Under the pieces are notes generated by a model. It did not search any database and was not told the origin of the DNA. It saw only the letters and a program-made list of their open reading frames with translations. From the NCBI GenBank assembly GCA_965247435.1, contig OZ252019.1:3348001-3412000 (forward strand): a DNA stretch of 64,000 bases, written 5' to 3'. Positions 43,444 to 52,400 of this stretch are shown here, one piece after another. The stretch comes from Ilyomonas sp965247435 (lineage in GTDB: Bacteria > Bacteroidota > Bacteroidia > Chitinophagales > Chitinophagaceae). Positions within the stretch are counted from its first letter, which is position 1; the number at the start of each line of letters is the position of its first letter. The position numbers and the translations under genes are program-made.

Positions 43444-44196
43444 TTAGGACTGTTTATACGTATAATAAGAATTGGCCTGCGCCAGCGAGGTAATTACGAG
43501 GTCGTTGATGCAAACATGTGGCGGCAGCGTGGCGCAATAATATACCGTATCTGCAACATCCGCTGCTGTTAGCGGCTGGTAACCTTCATATACCGCAGCG
43601 GCCTTTTGTTCATCGCCTTTAAAGCGCACGGTACTAAATTCAGTGTCGGCAGCGCCGGGGTTAACACAGGTTACCTTTATGCCGTGCGGCAGCAGGTCTA
43701 TCCGCTGGCCCCGGCTAATGGCATCTACTGCAAATTTGCTGGCGCAATACACATTGCCCTTTTCATATACTTCCTTACCGGCCGTAGAACCGATATTGAT
43801 AATTTGCCCTTTTTTTTGTTTAATAAAATAGGGCACCACTGCTTTAGACATATACAACAACCCTTTTACGTTGGTATCTATCATCGTATCCCAATCGTCT
43901 GTGCCGGCGTTTTCAAAACTATCCCGGCCCAGCGCAAGACCGGCATTATTAACCAGTATATCTATGGCCTGCCATTCTTCTTGTAAGCCGGCTATCGCCT
44001 GCTCCACGGCTACTCTGTCGCGCACATCCAGCAGCAACGGCAATACCCGTACACCGTGCTTCTTAATTTCTTCATCAACTTGCTGCAACAGCGCTTCCCG
44101 CCTGCCGGTAATAATACAATCATGGCCCTCCGAAGCAAATTTTAGGGCGATTGCTTTTCCAAAGCCCGACGTAGCGCCGGTTATTAAAATAATCAT
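43444..44196 (-). CDS. Short-chain dehydrogenase/reductase (YdfG-like)
   Basis: A 250-residue classical SDR. The NAD(P)-binding TGATSGFG is at residues 6-13, followed by NNAG near 83-86 and the catalytic S137, Y150 and K154 (INIGSTAG, YCASKFAVDAI). GRREALL after the second strand suggests NADP preference. The overall pattern resembles the serine/3-hydroxy-acid dehydrogenase YdfG group. No pathway partner is adjacent; rocD lies some 300 bases away on the same strand. Confidence 0.92.
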   Translation of the reverse strand: MIILITGATSGFGKAIALKFASEGHDCIITGRREALLQQVDEEIKKHGVRVLPLLLDVRDRVAVEQAIAGLQEEWQAIDILVNNAGLALGRDSFENAGTDDWDTMIDTNVKGLLYMSKAVVPYFIKQKKGQIINIGSTAGKEVYEKGNVYCASKFAVDAISRGQRIDLLPHGIKVTCVNPGAADTEFSTVRFKGDEQKAAAVYEGYQPLTAADVADTVYYCATLPPHVCINDLVITSLAQANSYYTYKQS

Positions 44197-44504
44197 GGGT
44201 AATAGTTAATTGCTGATGGCTAATGGTCAATTGTTGATGGTAAAAGGGAAATGCAAATTATCAATAGCGAATAGCGTATAGCCTTGATGGATTCACCATT
44301 AATAATTAACTAACGCTAAAAACGTATTAACCTGACAGGTTACTCTTACTATTTTTAAACTGAGTCACTTTCTGTAAATGGATTTATTGGTGTTTTAGTT
44401 TGTTGATTTTCTACCGCAGAGAAGAAGAGTAAACAGAGTTTATGCAGAGCAATGATTATCGCTGCGTAGCCCCGGCGTACTTATGTTCGTTGCGGTGATA
44501 AGTT
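44197..44504. other. Intergenic with short repeats
   Basis: No gene is seen. The part near the SDR contains two tandem-like copies of a gttaattgctgatggctaat-type sequence (near 44207 and 44228). Further on, an accgcagagaagaagagtaa segment resembles widespread intergenic repeat sequence. The rest is AT-rich. Confidence 0.4.
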
Positions 44505-45737
44505 TCATTCCAATACTTTCAGCGCCTTGCCAATAATACCCACACATTCCAAAATCTGTTCCCTATTAATAAGCAGCGGCGGCGCAAAGCGAATTTTATC
44601 GCCATGCGTTGGCTTGGCCAGCAGGCCCTTGTCTTTTAATGCAAGGCACAACTCCCACGCGGCTTCCGGGTTGGCGTGTTCAATTACTATGGCATTGAGC
44701 AAACCTTTGCCCCGTATCTGCTTTATAAACGGCGAGTGCAGGTTGTTTAGTTCATCGCGCATCAGGTTGCCCATAGCGGCTGCATTATCGCTCATGTGTT
44801 CATCCTTCAATACCTGCAGCGCTTCTATTGCCACGGCACAGGCCAGCGGGTTGCCGCCATAGGTAGAGCCATGCTCGCCTGGTTGTATGGTCATCATTAT
44901 TTCATCATCGGCCAGCACCGCGCTTACGGGCAGCGTACCGCCGCTCAGGGCTTTACCCAACACTAAAATATCCGGCCGCACCGCTTCATGGTCGCAGGCC
45001 AGCATTTTGCCGGTGCGCGCCAGCCCGGTTTGTATTTCATCCGCAATCAGCAACACTTTGTACTCGGTGCATAATTCGCGTACGGCTTTCAGGTAGCCAT
45101 CATCGGGTACTAATACGCCCGCTTCACCTTGTATCGGCTCTACCATAAAGGCGGCTACATTTTTATCCTGGAAAGCCTGTTCCAGCGCTGCAACATTGTT
45201 GTAAGCCACCACTTCAAAACCCGGCATGTACGGTCCGAATCCTCTGTAGCTGCTGGGGTCGGTGGAAGAAGAAATAGCCGCCAGGGTTCTGCCCCAGAAA
45301 TTGCCTTCGGCAAAAATGATTTTGGCTTTGTTGTCTGCAATGCCTTTGTTGGCGTAGCCCCAGCGGCGCGCGAGCTTAATGGCGGTTTCGCCGCCTTCCA
45401 CGCCGGTATTCATGGGCAACACTTTATCGTACCCGAAATAGCGGGTAATATATTGTGCGTATTCTCCTAATAAGTTGCTGTGAAAAGCGCGGGACGTAAG
45501 CGTAAGCTTTTGCGCCTGCGCAAGGAGCGCCTGCACAATACGCGGATGGCAGTGCCCCTGGTTTACGGCAGAGTAACCACTTAAAAAATCGTAGTAGCGG
45601 CGGCCTTCCACATCGTATAGAAAAACGCCTTCGCCCCGCTCCAGCACTACGGGCAACGGGTGATAGTTATGAGCGCCATATTGCGCCTCTAATTGCAGGT
45701 AATATTGTGTCTTCTCAGACAGCGCTTGAGTAACCAT
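44505..45737 (-). CDS. rocD: Ornithine--oxo-acid transaminase
   Basis: A 410-residue PLP enzyme converting ornithine and 2-oxoglutarate to glutamate semialdehyde and glutamate. The ATG at MVTQALSEKTQYY is used; the longer frame adds an unlike extension. The N-terminal segment YGAHNYHPLPVVLERGEG is characteristic of ornithine rather than acetylornithine aminotransferases. Further signatures are NTGVEGGETAIKLARRW, IADEIQTGLARTGK and the PLP-lysine K262 in LGKALSGG. GEHGSTYGGNPLACAVA follows. Arginine/ornithine catabolism or proline synthesis. Confidence 0.94.
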   Translation of the reverse strand: MVTQALSEKTQYYLQLEAQYGAHNYHPLPVVLERGEGVFLYDVEGRRYYDFLSGYSAVNQGHCHPRIVQALLAQAQKLTLTSRAFHSNLLGEYAQYITRYFGYDKVLPMNTGVEGGETAIKLARRWGYANKGIADNKAKIIFAEGNFWGRTLAAISSSTDPSSYRGFGPYMPGFEVVAYNNVAALEQAFQDKNVAAFMVEPIQGEAGVLVPDDGYLKAVRELCTEYKVLLIADEIQTGLARTGKMLACDHEAVRPDILVLGKALSGGTLPVSAVLADDEIMMTIQPGEHGSTYGGNPLACAVAIEALQVLKDEHMSDNAAAMGNLMRDELNNLHSPFIKQIRGKGLLNAIVIEHANPEAAWELCLALKDKGLLAKPTHGDKIRFAPPLLINREQILECVGIIGKALKVLE

Positions 45738-45919
45738 AGGGATGTAATAATTAAAATGGAAGTATTTAATAGGTGGTATTGGTACAAATTGAACAATCAA
45801 TATTCAATTAACAATAATCAATATTAAATAATTACGTGGTGGTCGAGGAAATCAAGGTTCATATCGAGGAAGTGGAGACTCATTTGGTGCGCAAAATAAT
45901 ACATTAATTGCTGTTTCCA

Positions 45920-46420
45920 CTAAAACAATGTCTGGATGCCATGTGTATGCCGGAACTCGTGCTGCAGCAGCCACTTTTTACGGGCTAAGCCACCGATATA
46001 GCCTACCAGCGATTTGTTGGTGCCGATAACGCGGTGGCAGGGTATGATGATACAAATTTTGTTCTTTGCATTGCTGGCGGCCACGGCTCTTGTAGCATCG
46101 GCATTGCCAAGCTGCCGCGCCAGGTCGAGGTAAGATACCGTTTTACCAAAAGGGATAGTGAGCAGCTCGTTCCATACGCTTTGCTGAAATGGCGTGCCGC
46201 CCTGGCTTACCGGTATATCAAAACTCCGCCTTTTGCCATTGAAGAACTCTATCAGTTGCTCGGTGCACTGCTGCAGCATCGGCGTATTAACATTACCTGC
46301 GGGATATACGGCTTCTTCTTTGCGCTCTATAAACGACAGCTCACTAATATACTGCCCGGTACCGCCAATCTTTAAAATGCCAACCGGGCTTTGATAATAT
46401 GTATAATTGATTGCAGCCAT
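45920..46420 (-). CDS. ogt: Methylated-DNA--protein-cysteine methyltransferase
   Basis: A 166-residue suicide repair protein that removes alkyl groups from O6-alkylguanine. The acceptor C128 is in IPCHRVIG, preceded by the DNA-binding helix (TPFQQSVWNELLTIPFGKTV, then ARQLGNADATRAVAASNAKN) and followed by YIGGLARKKWLLQHE. Residues 1-75 are the short N-terminal domain. No Ada regulatory domain is present. It diverges from the OsmC gene. Confidence 0.95.
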   Translation of the reverse strand: MAAINYTYYQSPVGILKIGGTGQYISELSFIERKEEAVYPAGNVNTPMLQQCTEQLIEFFNGKRRSFDIPVSQGGTPFQQSVWNELLTIPFGKTVSYLDLARQLGNADATRAVAASNAKNKICIIIPCHRVIGTNKSLVGYIGGLARKKWLLQHEFRHTHGIQTLF

Positions 46421-46479
46421 TGATTGTTATAAAGTTAGCAGAAACTTTTAATTTTGAATTTTAAATATAAATAAACACC

Positions 46480-46893
46480 ATGAAAAGAAATGCAACAGCC
46501 GTATGGAATGGCTCCGGCAAAGAAGGTAAAGGTACGCTTACTACACAAAGTGGTACACTCAGCAGCACGCAATACTCTTACAAATCGCGGTTTGAAGAAG
46601 GCACAGGCACCAACCCCGAAGAACTGATAGCGGCAGCACACGCCGGTTGCTTTTCGATGGCGCTGAGCTTTGGATTGCAGGAGATCGGTTTTACGGCCGA
46701 TACAATAGAAACATCGGCAGTGATAACGCTGGAGAACGGCGCCATCACTTCTTCGGCGCTCTCCCTGAAAGCGAAAATTCCGGGTATTAACCAGGAACAG
46801 TTTGACCAGGCAGCAGACAAGGCAAAAGCCAACTGTCCCATTAGTAAACTGCTGAATACAGAGATAAGCCTGGAGAAAACATTGGAAGCATAA
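46480..46893 (+). CDS. OsmC family peroxiredoxin
   Basis: A 137-residue OsmC/Ohr-type protein that reduces organic hydroperoxides. The two catalytic cysteines are C57 in AAAHAGCFSMALS and C119 in KANCPISKLLN. The start MKRNATAVWNGSGKEGKGTL is typical of the OsmC rather than the Ohr branch. A strong hairpin terminator follows within six bases of the stop, so it is probably monocistronic. Confidence 0.94.
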   Translation: MKRNATAVWNGSGKEGKGTLTTQSGTLSSTQYSYKSRFEEGTGTNPEELIAAAHAGCFSMALSFGLQEIGFTADTIETSAVITLENGAITSSALSLKAKIPGINQEQFDQAADKAKANCPISKLLNTEISLEKTLEA

Positions 46894-46898
46894 AATGT

Positions 46899-46928
46899 AA
46901 AAACGCGGAGCGCCTGCTCCGCGTTTTT
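46899..46928 (+). terminator. Strong intrinsic terminator after osmC
   Basis: A perfect 13-bp stem (aaaaacgcggagc with its complement), a GCCT loop and a T6 run on the plus strand directly follow the OsmC stop. Confidence 0.93.
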
Positions 46929-47359
46929 TGTTTACAGGGCTGCTTATTTGTATGCTTAGCTCCTTTGCTTATACTTTTTACAGTCCTGTTTTGTTACCCT
47001 GTAGCAGCCGTTAACAGCCGGCAGCGGAGTAACAAGGTGTACAGATTATTGGATATTAGAAGAAACCGGTTGGATAATAGAAGGCTGCGTTTGGAATTTA
47101 ATATCCAACATCTGATTATTAGAGTTGCACTTTATGCATAGCTAACCGGGCATACATAGGATGAAAATGTTTGCTTATGTACAATTAATGCGTGCATTGG
47201 CGACACTTACCATTGCAAATAGCGAAAGAAATTGGACTGATTATTAATAAAATGGTGGAATTGACACTTTCATTATTGCATACATTATAGGTTGTGCGTA
47301 AGCTTAATGCGACTTTAAACTATTGTGAGTTTTGATTAAATTTGACAAAAGATAAAAAA
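46929..47359. other. Intergenic, AT-rich accessory spacer
   Basis: About 430 bases leading into a decayed toxin-antitoxin pair. No gene, tRNA or clear repeat is seen, though ttattggatattag and taatatccaacatct form a weak inverted pair. Base composition is visibly more AT-rich from here to about 48.1 kb than in the flanking housekeeping genes. Confidence 0.4.
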
Positions 47360-47590
47360 ATGATAGCGGAATTGCAAGCAGGCTAAACATTTGACCAAGT
47401 TCTTGCTTTGGTTAGACAATTGCCGAGACAGGAAAAAATAAAGCTAACTGAAGAGTTAGAAAAGGAAGCTATTGAAACAAAATTAGCAAGTCTGCTAAAA
47501 ATATTTCAAACTGACGAATTAGGTTTAGATATTATAAACGAAGAAGCGGAAACTGTAAGGCAACAGATATATGACAATCAAAAACAGTAA
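47360..47590 (+). pseudogene. Decayed small antitoxin with in-frame stop
   Basis: Reading from the ATG gives MIAELQAG, then a TAA at 47384-47386, then TFDQVLALVRQLPRQEKIKL, TEELEKEAIETKLASLLK and on to DNQKQ. The seven-codon head and the 68-codon tail are in the same frame, and together they look like a normal short antitoxin of about 76 residues whose codon 9 has become a stop. A downstream TTG at 47408 could still yield a shorter peptide. The toxin ATG overlaps its end by 20 bases, an arrangement common in toxin-antitoxin pairs. Confidence 0.6.
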
Positions 47591-47992
47591 AGTCATTTTT
47601 GACACAAATGTTTGGGTTAGCTTTCTTATTGGTAAACGTCTACTTTTATTAGCAGATACATTTCAGGCAAACAAATTACTATTATAACTACCGAACAACT
47701 TTTGAATGAAATAAAAGATATCACAAGTAGAGAAAGACTAAAAAAATATTCTCCTCAACAAAATGTTTTAGAATAGATTGAACTTTTAGGGACGATTGCT
47801 GAAAAGGTAGAAATAAGACCGACACATTTTATAAATCGTGACCCTAAAGATAATTTTTTATTAGACCTGATTGATTTTTCAAAAGCAGATTACTTAATTA
47901 CAGGCGACAAAGATTTGTTGATGCACAATCCGTTTAAGACAGCTACCATCTTGACACCTGCTGATTTTGAAAGGATACTGACGGAAGAATAA
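47571..47992 (+). pseudogene. Decayed PIN toxin (COG1569 type), frameshift plus premature stop
   Basis: Starts MTIKNSKVIFDTNVWVSFLI, including the first catalytic Asp, and stops at 47685 after 38 residues. A one-base deletion near 47670-47675 explains this: the next frame continues ITIITTEQLLNEIKDITSRE, then NVLE, a TAG at 47774, then PTHFINRDPKDNFLLDLID, ADYLITGDKDLL, and ILTPADFERILTEE-stop. NRDPKDN and TGDKD are the expected acidic PIN blocks. Two independent lesions indicate a dead gene. It pairs with the preceding antitoxin remnant. Confidence 0.8.
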
Positions 47993-48001
47993 AAAGCCGA
48001 C

Positions 48002-48122
48002 GCCTAACGAATGCTTGCTGCCATAGCGGCTGACAAATACCTGTCAGCAGTAGTTTTTTAGTTTAACATTATATTTTTATCCAAGCTGACGGAACCAATA
48101 TTTCCGCCACAGACAGCAAGTA
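48002..48122. other. Fold-back sequence resembling a degenerate attC site
   Basis: It begins GCCTAAC (matching the attC RYYYAAC core) nine bases after the toxin stop. CTTGCTG near 48014 pairs with CAGCAAG near 48114, and inner GCGG pairs with CCGC, giving a long hairpin of imperfect arms. The expected GTTRRRY at the far end is not found. No integrase is in the window. The assignment is speculative. Confidence 0.3.
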
Positions 48123-48158
48123 GTAAACTATTACCTGCAATCAATTGTACACCCTACC

Positions 48159-49106
48159 ATGACAGAAAGAAATATTAGCAAAGACATTTTGTTCGGACTG
48201 TCTGTCGGCGATGCGTTAGGTGTGCCTGTCGAATTTAAAAGCAGGCAGGTTATTCAACAAAGTCCGGTCACCGATATGCGGGGTTATGGAACGTACAACT
48301 TACCGGCAGGAACCTTTTCGGATGACAGTTCCCTCGCTTTTTGTCTTGAGGAAGCGCTGACGCACAACTTTAGCCTGCAAAGAATCGCTAACAATTTTTC
48401 GGAATGGAAGAATAACAGTTACTGGACACCCTATGGAAATGTATTTGATATTGGAATAGCAACAAGTGCAGCTATCCGAAGAATTGACGAAGGCACTCCG
48501 CCGGAATTAGCAGGCTGCTTTGAGGAAGAGGAGAATGGCAATGGTTCGCTGATGAGAATTTTACCATTGCTTGTTTACACCAGAAAACGACCGGTTGAAG
48601 AACGCCATAAACTAACCAAACAAGTCTCTTCTATTACGCACGGGCATATCCGCTCGGTCGTTGCCTGCTTCTATTATCTTGAATTTGCAAGATTAATAAG
48701 CGAAGGGCAAAATAAATTTGATGCTTATAAAAAGTTACAGCGCAGTGTTTCGGATTTCCTCTTAGCGCAAGCGGTTTCTCCCAACGAAATTGATTTGTTT
48801 CGCCGGTTGCTGAAAGAAGACATTTTTGAATTATCCGAGGATAAAATTTTTAGCAGCGGCTATGTTTTACATACTTTGGAAGCAAGTATCTGGTGTTTGC
48901 TAACGACCAATACTTATAAAGACGCTACCTTAAAAGCAGTAAATTTAGGGATGGACACCGACACAACCGGAGCAGTCACCGGCGGACTTGCCGGGCTTGT
49001 TTATGGCTTTGAAAACATTCCTCCCACCTGGATAAAACAAATGGCAAGAATCCACGACATCGAAGACCTGGCAGACCGGCTTGAAAAATTTGCCGGCAGC
49101 CAATAA
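48159..49106 (+). CDS. ADP-ribosylglycohydrolase family protein
   Basis: A 315-residue DraG/ARH-fold protein that would hydrolyse ADP-ribose from proteins or small molecules. The binuclear metal site residues are visible: SDD at residues 54-56 in GTFSDDSSLAF, GNGNGSLMRILPL-like segment near 128-137, and DTD at 266-268 in GMDTDTTGAVTGGLAG. The start LFGLSVGDALGVPVEF is typical. It lies downstream of a decayed toxin-antitoxin pair, but no ADP-ribosyltransferase is adjacent, so its target is unknown. Confidence 0.92.
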   Translation: MTERNISKDILFGLSVGDALGVPVEFKSRQVIQQSPVTDMRGYGTYNLPAGTFSDDSSLAFCLEEALTHNFSLQRIANNFSEWKNNSYWTPYGNVFDIGIATSAAIRRIDEGTPPELAGCFEEEENGNGSLMRILPLLVYTRKRPVEERHKLTKQVSSITHGHIRSVVACFYYLEFARLISEGQNKFDAYKKLQRSVSDFLLAQAVSPNEIDLFRRLLKEDIFELSEDKIFSSGYVLHTLEASIWCLLTTNTYKDATLKAVNLGMDTDTTGAVTGGLAGLVYGFENIPPTWIKQMARIHDIEDLADRLEKFAGSQ

Positions 49107-49172
49107 TGGCCTCTGTAAAAGCATCACCAACTTATACTCTTTAAATGTCTGTTTTAAAGAAAATCTCCTGCT

Positions 49173-49403
49173 ATGATTAAAACAATTTTAAGCAGCCTGT
49201 TTCTTGTTTGTCTTCTTGTTCCGCAATTTTTATTCAGTCAGTCGGGCAATGCAATGCTTGGCAGCGCATTTGGTAAAAAGAGAAAAGTTGCTGCTGATGT
49301 AAGCGGGCATTGTTGCCAGAATGATTCTACACTCACAACCGTACCGATACAAAAAGACGGTAAGATAATATCCGCACACAACCCTGCAAGAATTATAGTT
49401 TGA
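49173..49403 (+). CDS. Small exported hypothetical protein
   Basis: A 76-residue protein with a clear signal peptide (ILSSLFLVCLLVPQFLFSQ). The mature part is about 55 residues, with a CC pair and a segment PIQKDGKIIS that resembles the strand of a delta-60 repeat, as found in the convergent gene next to it. It could be a real small protein or a truncated relative. Its end overlaps the end of that convergent gene by 11 bases. Confidence 0.5.
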   Translation: MIKTILSSLFLVCLLVPQFLFSQSGNAMLGSAFGKKRKVAADVSGHCCQNDSTLTTVPIQKDGKIISAHNPARIIV

Positions 49404-52400
49404 TCAGTTTAAAAAATTTCTTGTTCTGTCCTTGGCTTATCTCCGCGATGTAAGTACCAGCGGCATATTTGGCGCCCAACATTATACTTTGATTTGGAGA
49501 AATATCAGGAATAATGTCCATTATTTTACCTGTGATATCTGTAATTCTGACGGTAATTTTTTCGAATGTATTGCTGCTTTGTGCCTCTATGTTGTAAAAA
49601 TGTTCCGAAGGATTAGGATAAATAAGCACATTAAAAATTTCATTGTTTTTAAGTGGTTTAAACTTCTCTCCAGACGTTGTTAAGCTACCCGATTTTGTAA
49701 TTGAAACAGGGACGGATAAGTTACCCGTATAATAATTACCCGCCATCACAGTAACAATAAACTGGGCGTTTGCATTTCCTCCCGCAGATACAGTAAAGCT
49801 TGTTCTTGCCGTGCCGGAAGTCTTATCGGCACTCAGCGAGTCCAGCGCGCCAACTGTAATAGCAGAAGCGCCAACAATCGAAGCGCCGGCAGTAACCGGC
49901 TTGATAGTAAATGTAACTGCAGCATTTCGTATGTCTCCTCTGTAGCCATCTGCTGTGTCAGTAATGAGAGCGGAAACAGGCAATGTTAATTTATCGGTAA
50001 CAGACTGGATGGCCTGCGGCCCCGTGTATTTGACTATTGCATTTTCGGGTAGTGTAAAAAGTGTGGTAGCAGCCGGGTTAACAAAGGTATATGCACTATT
50101 ATTCACGCCTCCGAAAGTAGCTGTTACCACATTAGAAGTGGTATTTAATAACGGATAATTCAGCGTACCTGTGAGATCGTAGGACTTGGGCGTAAGACCT
50201 GATTTGCCCAGTACTTTTGACCCCATTTTAAAGGTTACATCGGATGCAGGACTACAGCCATTGTAGTAAAAGTTTGCTGCGTATGATAAACCTGCATTTA
50301 GTGTTACCAGGTCGCTGTATTGTTGTGTAACCGGAACTGCCGTTACCGAAGAATATCCTGCATAAGGCAAAACAGTTACGTGCGTGGTTTTGGTAGTGTG
50401 ATTTCCGCTTTTATCTACGGCAGTCACCACAACTACATTGTCTCCGGCATTATAACATTTGAAACTGGCCGGAGATACGGTAAGACCATTATAAGAATTT
50501 AATTCGCAATTATCATATACGGTATCTAACACAAGAGCCGGGATAATATAAGCATCTCCATTTGCGTTTAGCATTACGCTCGCATTTCTGGTCATCATAT
50601 ATGGAGGAATGGTATCTACTACCGTAATAGTGAACTGTCCGGATGCAGTGTTGCCGAATGCATCTTTTGCTTCTACCATTACCTCCGTATTACCAACCGG
50701 AAAGAAAGAACCCGGATTCTGGCTGTATCTGATAGTTATGGTATCCGAACAGCCCGAACTTGCAGTAGCTTTAAATTTTACCCTGGCACCGCATTTACCC
50801 GGCTCTACCGGTGTATATATGGAGCCGGGCGTGTTAAGTGTAAGCGAAATAAACTCCTTGCACGTACCGGTTATATATCCAGCCACCCAGTTAGAGGTTG
50901 GTCCGTTTAAAGCAAAGTTCCGCAAAATGCCATTTCTGTATCCATCCAAAATGGTATCAGCAGTATTTTTACAGGAAGCCAGGCCTACGTTAAGCGTGTA
51001 ATGCGCGTATAATCCATTTTGATACTCCAGATCCGAGCAGTATAAGTTATTCTGAATTTGCGACTGGCATATTGCTTTAGACCATATTCTTATTTCATCC
51101 ATCACTCCGTTAAAGTGCCGGCTAAAGGTGGAAGAATCTTTTGTATATGCACCCAGATAAAAACTACTGTTAACTGCCCGGTGCAGATAAGGAGCTGTAA
51201 GCAGGGTTTGAACAAAATTGCCATTCACATACAAATCGAGCTTTCTGGATGTTTGTACAAATGCGATATGCGTCCAGGTATCAATCGGGACTTTATAGGA
51301 TGATGTTATTGTGCCGGCAGCAGGCTGATAAGTGCTGATGTATCCTTTGGTATCCAATGCAACAACGATACCTCCATTGTTATTACGTTCATTTCCAAAA
51401 ATTACCGAATTTTCTTTTTTGTTGTATGCCTTTACTTTTATCCATGCTTCAAAACTGTATTGCCCGTCTTCCCCTGCTCCTACCGGATCAATATATGCCA
51501 AATCTACCCGGTCATCTATTCCATCAAAATCCAGGGCGCCTGCGGTAGTGCCACCTTCAGCATCTATATTAAATACAGCTCTTTGCAGTGGGTTATTAAT
51601 AAGCGAATATATAGCCGTTGTTGCTCCTATATCCATTGGTCTTCCACTCAAAGTTCCATAGCCTGAGTCGTATGGAACAGTAGTACCGGTTGAATATAAT
51701 TGATACTTCACCATCGAAAAAGCAGTATCAGGGTACAACACGGGATCTATATTATTAAATGTTGCGGTGCATTGCCCTGCCGGCACATCTGCAAACTGGT
51801 CTGAGGGTCCTGTAAGTGCAATATTTAAACCTGTTGGTATTAAACGGGCAACAGCAGGATGCCCTGCTTCGTTTTCCGAATACCCGGCAACAACTATTTT
51901 ACCATCTTTTTGTATGGCACATGCCGTATTGTAATCTGCTCTGTTGTCTGTCCAGTTTCCAAAATCTATAATCGCTTTGCCAAATGTGCCAAAACTGCTA
52001 TCCAGTGAGCCATTGGTGTTGTACCGCAGGACCTGAAAGTTTTGATGGCCACTGTAAGAAATATATACGCCGCCCGTACTTTTAAAATAATTTCCCGTCT
52101 GAACAATTTTACCATCCTGCTGCACTGATAATGCCATTCCGGTTACATAATCAAAGTAATCGGCAGCCACAACCTGCACGCCGCTGCCATTAAAACTTTT
52201 ATCAGGATTGCCGTTCGTATCTATTCTTGCTACTTCCAGTTTCGCATCATCATAATACCTGTTCTGATCTCCGCCTAAAAGAATTTTGCCGTCTGCCTGC
52301 ATAGCTATTGAAGTGCCGATTTCATAGCCTGATTTGCCATCAATTACTGCAAAGCCATCCTGGCTGAAGCTACTGTCTATACTGCCTGCAGCTTTTAACC

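Noticed and set aside
45836..45907. A 23-codon GTG-started frame rich in Glu, Val and Ile between rocD and ogt
   Set aside because: Too short to support, with no homology I recognise; could be chance in an AT-rich spacer.
47408..47590. A 60-residue TTG-started intact antitoxin
   Set aside because: The same frame continues upstream through a single TAA to a better ATG, so an antitoxin with a nonsense mutation is more likely, although residual translation from the TTG cannot be excluded.
48159..49106. ADP-ribosylglycohydrolase as an antitoxin of a DarTG-like or ART toxin system
   Set aside because: No ADP-ribosyltransferase-like gene is adjacent; the neighbouring toxin remnant is a PIN nuclease of a different mechanism.
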